DNA of 24,903 nucleotides from CAYMMX01 sp964391675 (GTDB lineage Bacteria; Cyanobacteriota; Vampirovibrionia; Gastranaerophilales; Gastranaerophilaceae): the NCBI GenBank assembly GCA_964391675.1, contig CAYMMX010000015.1, positions 1 to 24,903 on the forward strand. Direction: 5' to 3'. The notes beneath the pieces are model-generated. The model was not told the DNA's origin. It saw only the letters and a list, made by a program, of their open reading frames with translations, and searched no databases. Made by a program: the position numbers and the translations under genes. Shown piece by piece: positions 22,680-24,903 of this stretch (positions are counted from its first letter, which is position 1; the number at the start of each line of letters is the position of its first letter).

Positions 22680-23051
22680 TTATTTTTTTAGGTATTCATT
22701 AATTGCATATTCAAGAACTTCTTTGCATAAAACACTGCAATGTATTTTTTCAGGCGGTAATCCATCTAAGGCCTCTGAAATATCATTATTTGTTATAAGT
22801 TTTAATTCTTCTATAGTTTTTCCTATAACCATTTCTGTCAAAATGCTTGAAGCTGCAATAGCAGAACCACAACCATAAGCTAAAAACCTCGCGGCTAATA
22901 CTTTGTCATGTTCGTCAAATTTTAAAAACAAGGTAATTGCATCGCCACAAATAAGGCTTCCTGCATAGCCTATAGCATTAGCATCTTTCAACATCCCAAC
23001 ATTTCTTGGGTTTCTATAATGTTCTTTAACTTTTTCTGAATATTCCCACAT
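22680..23051 (-). CDS. IscU/NifU N-terminal-type Fe-S scaffold protein
   Basis: This 123-residue protein matches the IscU/NifU-N fold. It begins MWEYSEKVKEHYRNPRNVGML, a typical NifU-N start. Three ligand Cys are in place: SLICGDA (C35, with D37), YGCGSAIAASS (C61) and HCSVL (H104, C105). An extra C109 follows. IscU proteins assemble an iron-sulfur cluster from cysteine desulfurase sulfur and iron, then pass it on. No desulfurase or HscA/B is in the window, so it may act with an unlinked one. It is 16 nt after merR copy 2 and most likely in its operon. A weak ribosome site precedes the ATG at 23051. Confidence 0.92.
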   Translation of the reverse strand: MWEYSEKVKEHYRNPRNVGMLKDANAIGYAGSLICGDAITLFLKFDEHDKVLAARFLAYGCGSAIAASSILTEMVIGKTIEELKLITNNDISEALDGLPPEKIHCSVLCKEVLEYAINEYLKK

Positions 23052-23067
23052 ATTGTAAACTTTTAAA

Positions 23068-23460
23068 TTATCGCTTTTCTAATTTATCTTTATTATATAT
23101 TTCACAATTATTACAAGAATTTTCACATATACGTTGAGAAAATTCCCAACATTTTTTTCCTCTATGCCTAAATCTTGGACAATTTTTTCTTTGTTCATGG
23201 GAACAGTTTTTTAACTTCCAACAAGGAGCATATTCAAGAAGTCTTTTAACACCTTCAATACTTATATTTTCATCATGAATTAAACTTCTTAGGCATTCAA
23301 TCCAAACTAAATCTGCGTGAGAAAAAAATCTTTTTCCACCTCTTCTGCAAGGATTAATTAACCCCTCTGCTTCATATATTCGCAAAGTTCTTGGATGCAC
23401 TCCCAGCATATGTGCAGCAATCCCCATCGGGTAAGTTGGTAAACTTTCGTCTAATTGCAT
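23068..23460 (-). CDS. MerR-family regulator with two-CW Cys motif (copy 2)
   Basis: This 130-residue paralogue of the MerR at 21240 has the HspR-like winged helix (MGIAAHMLGVHPRTLRIYEA, LINPCRRGGKRFFSHADLV). Its Cys tail has CWKLKNC (80-86), C94, and CWEFSQRICENSCNNC (104-119). C98 of copy 1 is absent, leaving seven tail Cys, plus C38 and C56. AGAGGAA lies just upstream of the ATG. It is co-directional with the IscU-like gene and divergent from the nifX-like gene, with which it shares the 40-bp palindrome promoter. It probably controls both, perhaps reading Fe-S, metal or redox state through the Cys tail. The sensor role is inferred. Confidence 0.9.
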   Translation of the reverse strand: MQLDESLPTYPMGIAAHMLGVHPRTLRIYEAEGLINPCRRGGKRFFSHADLVWIECLRSLIHDENISIEGVKRLLEYAPCWKLKNCSHEQRKNCPRFRHRGKKCWEFSQRICENSCNNCEIYNKDKLEKR

Positions 23461-23508
23461 ATTTTCCTCTTGTTAGTTATAATTTGCATGCATATATAGT
23501 TTTAAATT

Positions 23509-23548
23509 TATTATACACTTGACAATTTAAATTGTCAAGTGTATAATA
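23509..23548. promoter_or_regulatory. Perfect 40-bp palindrome holding two overlapping consensus promoters
   Basis: The right half (23529-23548) reads AAATTGTCAAGTGTATAATA and the left half is its exact reverse complement; symmetry ends at 23508/23549. On the plus strand TTGACA (23519-23524) and TATAAT (23542-23547) have a 17-nt spacer. By symmetry the minus strand has TTGACA (complement of 23533-23538) and TATAAT (complement of 23510-23515), also 17 nt apart. The plus promoter drives the nifX-like gene and the minus promoter drives merR copy 2. RNA polymerase can occupy only one at a time. Confidence 0.9.
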
Positions 23549-23570
23549 CGAAATATAAGGAGGCTAAATT

Positions 23571-23930
23571 ATGTTAATAGCAATAACATCGAATGGCAAA
23601 GATTTAGACAGTCAAATGGACTTGAGATTTGGCAGAGCTAAAGGGTTTATTATTTATGAAACAGATAATAGCTCATTTGAATATGTAGATAATGTTCAAA
23701 ATCTTGAAGCTGCTCAAGGTGCAGGTATTCAAGCAGCACAAAACGTAGTGAACAAAAATGTAGATGCAGTTATTTCAGGACACTGCGGACCAAAGGCTTT
23801 TAAAGTTTTATCGACATCGGGAGTAAAAATTTATACTGCTGAAGAAAGTAAAATTTCAGAAATTATAGAAAAATTTAAAAATGGTGAGCTTAAAGAGGCT
23901 GATTCTGCAGATGTAGAAGGTCACTGGTAA
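23571..23930 (+). CDS. NifX/NifB-C-like (ORP-type) metal-cluster binding protein
   Basis: This 119-residue protein belongs to the dinitrogenase iron-molybdenum cofactor family (Nitro_FeMo-Co fold). It starts MLIAITSNGKDLDSQMDLRF with the conserved FGRAKGFIIYE. The central helix-loop is AAQGAGIQAAQNVVNKNVDA, then VISGHCGPKAFKVL, where family members have 'G..gp.a...L'. Single-domain members bind metal clusters and sit beside MinD/Mrp ATPases in anaerobes; the Desulfovibrio orange protein (ORP) binds a Mo-Cu cluster. No nitrogenase gene is present. A consensus AAGGAGG precedes the ATG, about 16 nt after the predicted start site, so expression could be high when not repressed. Confidence 0.92.
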   Translation: MLIAITSNGKDLDSQMDLRFGRAKGFIIYETDNSSFEYVDNVQNLEAAQGAGIQAAQNVVNKNVDAVISGHCGPKAFKVLSTSGVKIYTAEESKISEIIEKFKNGELKEADSADVEGHW

Positions 23931-23956
23931 CCTTCTTTCTTTGTACAAAAAGAAGG
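23931..23956 (+). terminator. Stem-loop after the nifX-like gene, possible attenuator
   Basis: CCTTCTTT (23931-23938) pairs with AAAGAAGG (23949-23956) directly after the stop codon. No T tract follows, so it more likely stabilises the mRNA 3' end or attenuates read-through into the DUF5320 genes. Confidence 0.35.
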
Positions 23957-24051
23957 CCAAGAAAGTTTTCCAAAACTTATTTTTGCTAAAGTAAAATAGT
24001 TTAGGTATTTGATTTTTTAACGTTTAAAAATTTACGAAAGGAGTGTGTATT

Positions 24052-24324
24052 ATGCCAAGAGGTGATGGAACAGGACCACAAGGAATGGGGCCAATGACAG
24101 GTAGAGGTCTAGGAACTTGCTCTTCCGGAGTGAGACGTGGGTTAGGGCTTGCCGTAGGACTTGGATTAGGTTTAGGATTAAGACGTGGATTTCGTAGATT
24201 TTGGAATTCAGGTCAGAAAAAATCTGACGAACTTTCAATATTAAAAGCTCAAGCAAGTACGCTTGAAGAAGACTTGTCAATAATAAAAGAAAAAATTAAT
24301 GAACTAGAAAATAAAGGAGAATGA
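24052..24324 (+). CDS. DUF5320 family protein (copy 1)
   Basis: Predicted 90 residues from the ATG at 24052, with GAAAGGAG 8 nt upstream. The family N-terminus MPRGDGTGPQGMGPMTGRG is fully present. A Gly/Leu/Arg-rich middle follows (LGLAVGLGLGLGLRRGF), then a C-terminal coiled coil (DELSILKAQASTLEEDLSII). DUF5320 proteins accompany NifX-like and MinD/Mrp-like genes in anaerobes. Their function is unknown, but the Gly-rich head and coiled-coil tail suggest a small scaffold or metal-binding assembly partner. The next gene is a paralogue, 2 nt after this stop. Confidence 0.88.
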   Translation: MPRGDGTGPQGMGPMTGRGLGTCSSGVRRGLGLAVGLGLGLGLRRGFRRFWNSGQKKSDELSILKAQASTLEEDLSIIKEKINELENKGE

Positions 24325-24326
24325 AA

Positions 24327-24665
24327 ATGCCAGGATTAGATGGAACAGGCCCAATGGGGCAAGGTGCAATGACAGGTAGAGGAATGGGAAACTGCCAAGG
24401 AAATAGCAACATGCAAAGATTAGGCGTTGGCTATGGTAAAGGTGTAGGCTGCGGTAGAGGCAATGGCATGGGATGTAGTTATGGAGTGAGTAATACTCGT
24501 AAAATGTCATACGGTAAAGGCTTTGGTTTTAGGGCAAATTTACAAAATAGTAAAATAGCACCTCTTCAGCAAGATGAATTATCTTTGTTAAAATCACAGG
24601 CAAATATGCTTGAAAACACTTTAAATAATGTAAAATCAAGAATTTCAAATTTTGGAGAAAAATAA
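24327..24665 (+). CDS. DUF5320 family protein (copy 2)
   Basis: Predicted 112 residues, start at 24327 because AAGGAG (24314-24319) lies 7 nt upstream and the family opening MPGLDGTGPMGQGAMTGRG starts there. An ATG 6 nt earlier is too close to that ribosome site. Unlike copy 1 it has Cys in its Gly-rich part (GNCQGN, GVGCGRGNGMGCSYG), which could bind metal. Its C-terminal coiled coil (DELSLLKSQANMLENTLNNV) parallels that of copy 1. The two probably arose by duplication and may pair through the coiled coil. It is followed by a 185-nt gap before the ATPase gene. Confidence 0.88.
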   Translation: MPGLDGTGPMGQGAMTGRGMGNCQGNSNMQRLGVGYGKGVGCGRGNGMGCSYGVSNTRKMSYGKGFGFRANLQNSKIAPLQQDELSLLKSQANMLENTLNNVKSRISNFGEK

Positions 24666-24850
24666 TAAAGAGAGCTATTAGTAATTCTCCAAGCAAAAGA
24701 GATGCGAGGGCTCAATCGCTTTAAAAAGAGGGACAACGATACAAGTCCAGAGTGCATAAATTTAGTAAGCCGATAATGCAAAAAACTAGTAAAGCAGAAA
24801 ATCAGTCAGGAAAGGTGCGTAAACAAATTGTTTCGTGTAATGTTATAAAA
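24666..24850 (+). other. 185-nt leader-like gap with several short stem-loops
   Basis: No convincing gene. Short stems follow one another: GCGA/TCGC (about 24701-24716), GGAC/GTCC (about 24732-24749) and TGCAT/ATGCA (24753-24757/24776-24780). Two open frames of 18-38 codons exist but lack ribosome sites. It could be a structured 5' leader of the ATPase mRNA, or degraded coding sequence. Confidence 0.4.
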
Positions 24851-24903
24851 ATGAAAATTGCAGTAGCAAGCGGAAAAGGTGGAACAGGTAAAAGTACAGT
24901 ATC
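24851..24903 (+). CDS. MinD/Mrp-type P-loop ATPase (partial, cut by window end)
   Basis: The visible residues MKIAVASGKGGTGKSTV contain the deviant Walker A motif of the MinD/ParA/Mrp class (SGKGGTGKST). In anaerobes ATPases of this class with an inserted ferredoxin domain sit beside NifX-like and DUF5320 genes. Only the first 17 codons are in the window, so the Fe-S insert, length and partners cannot be checked. I see no clear ribosome site. An Mrp/NBP35-like Fe-S carrier is the alternative. Confidence 0.85.
   Translation, partial: MKIAVASGKGGTGKSTV

Noticed and set aside
23571..23930. Nitrogenase cofactor gene nifX proper
   Set aside because: No nif structural or assembly genes are nearby; the single-domain form with DUF5320 neighbours fits the ORP-like group better.
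24566..24781. Minus-strand open frame of 71 codons near the window end
   Set aside because: It is antisense to the DUF5320 copy 2 gene end, has no ribosome site and no recognisable domain.

Overview
The window is AT-rich DNA from what looks like an anaerobic or microaerophilic bacterium with two membranes. It encodes a TolC-type outer membrane factor with an RND pump, several signal-peptide proteins, and many iron-sulfur or metal-handling genes. Ribosome binding sites are strong AAGGAG types and several promoters are close to TTGACA/TATAAT, which argues against Bacteroidota. A Melainabacteria/Vampirovibrionia-like host is a guess I cannot prove from sequence alone.

Layout. (1) 1-2350: a tRNA-Val with terminator, a convergent gene for an exported FAN1-like VRR-NUC nuclease, and a divergent overlapping pair of unrecognised genes, the second a membrane protein. 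(2) 2400-3060: an XRE regulator facing a small membrane-peptide ORF across a promoter full of TTAGTA/TACTAA half-sites. (3) 3160-7550: three exported proteins; the last two overlap by 4 nt and show FlgT/LPP20-like features, but no flagellar gene is near. (4) 7596-8522: a DUF2971-type protein. (5) 8632-12602: a Mu-like transposition module (divergent small HTH regulator, MuA-like DDE transposase, MuB-like ATPase, and a winged-helix protein fused to a tyrosine-recombinase remnant). (6) 12608-14315: an AbiEi/AbiEii type IV toxin-antitoxin pair with a symmetrical candidate operator. (7) 14316-14783: non-coding. (8) 14784-21091, minus strand: thioredoxin, ArsR regulator, TolC-like protein, membrane fusion protein and RND permease, probably one operon. 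(9) 21240-24903: a redox and Fe-S/metal region with two paralogous MerR regulators carrying Cys-rich 'two-CW' tails, a peroxiredoxin, a [4Fe-4S] ferredoxin, an IscU/NifU-like scaffold, a NifX/ORP-like protein, two DUF5320 proteins and the start of a MinD/Mrp-type ATPase.

How they may work together. Regions 8 and 9 look like a redox- and metal-responsive unit: thioredoxin could recycle the peroxiredoxin, and Cys-rich MerR and ArsR proteins could sense redox or metal state. The NifX-like, DUF5320 and P-loop ATPase genes resemble the 'orange protein' (ORP)-type clusters of anaerobes. The most striking DNA feature is a perfect 40-bp palindrome at 23509-23548. It contains two face-to-face, fully consensus sigma70 promoters that share the same bases and serve the second merR gene and the nifX-like gene. 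A similar palindrome core lies upstream of the first merR gene.
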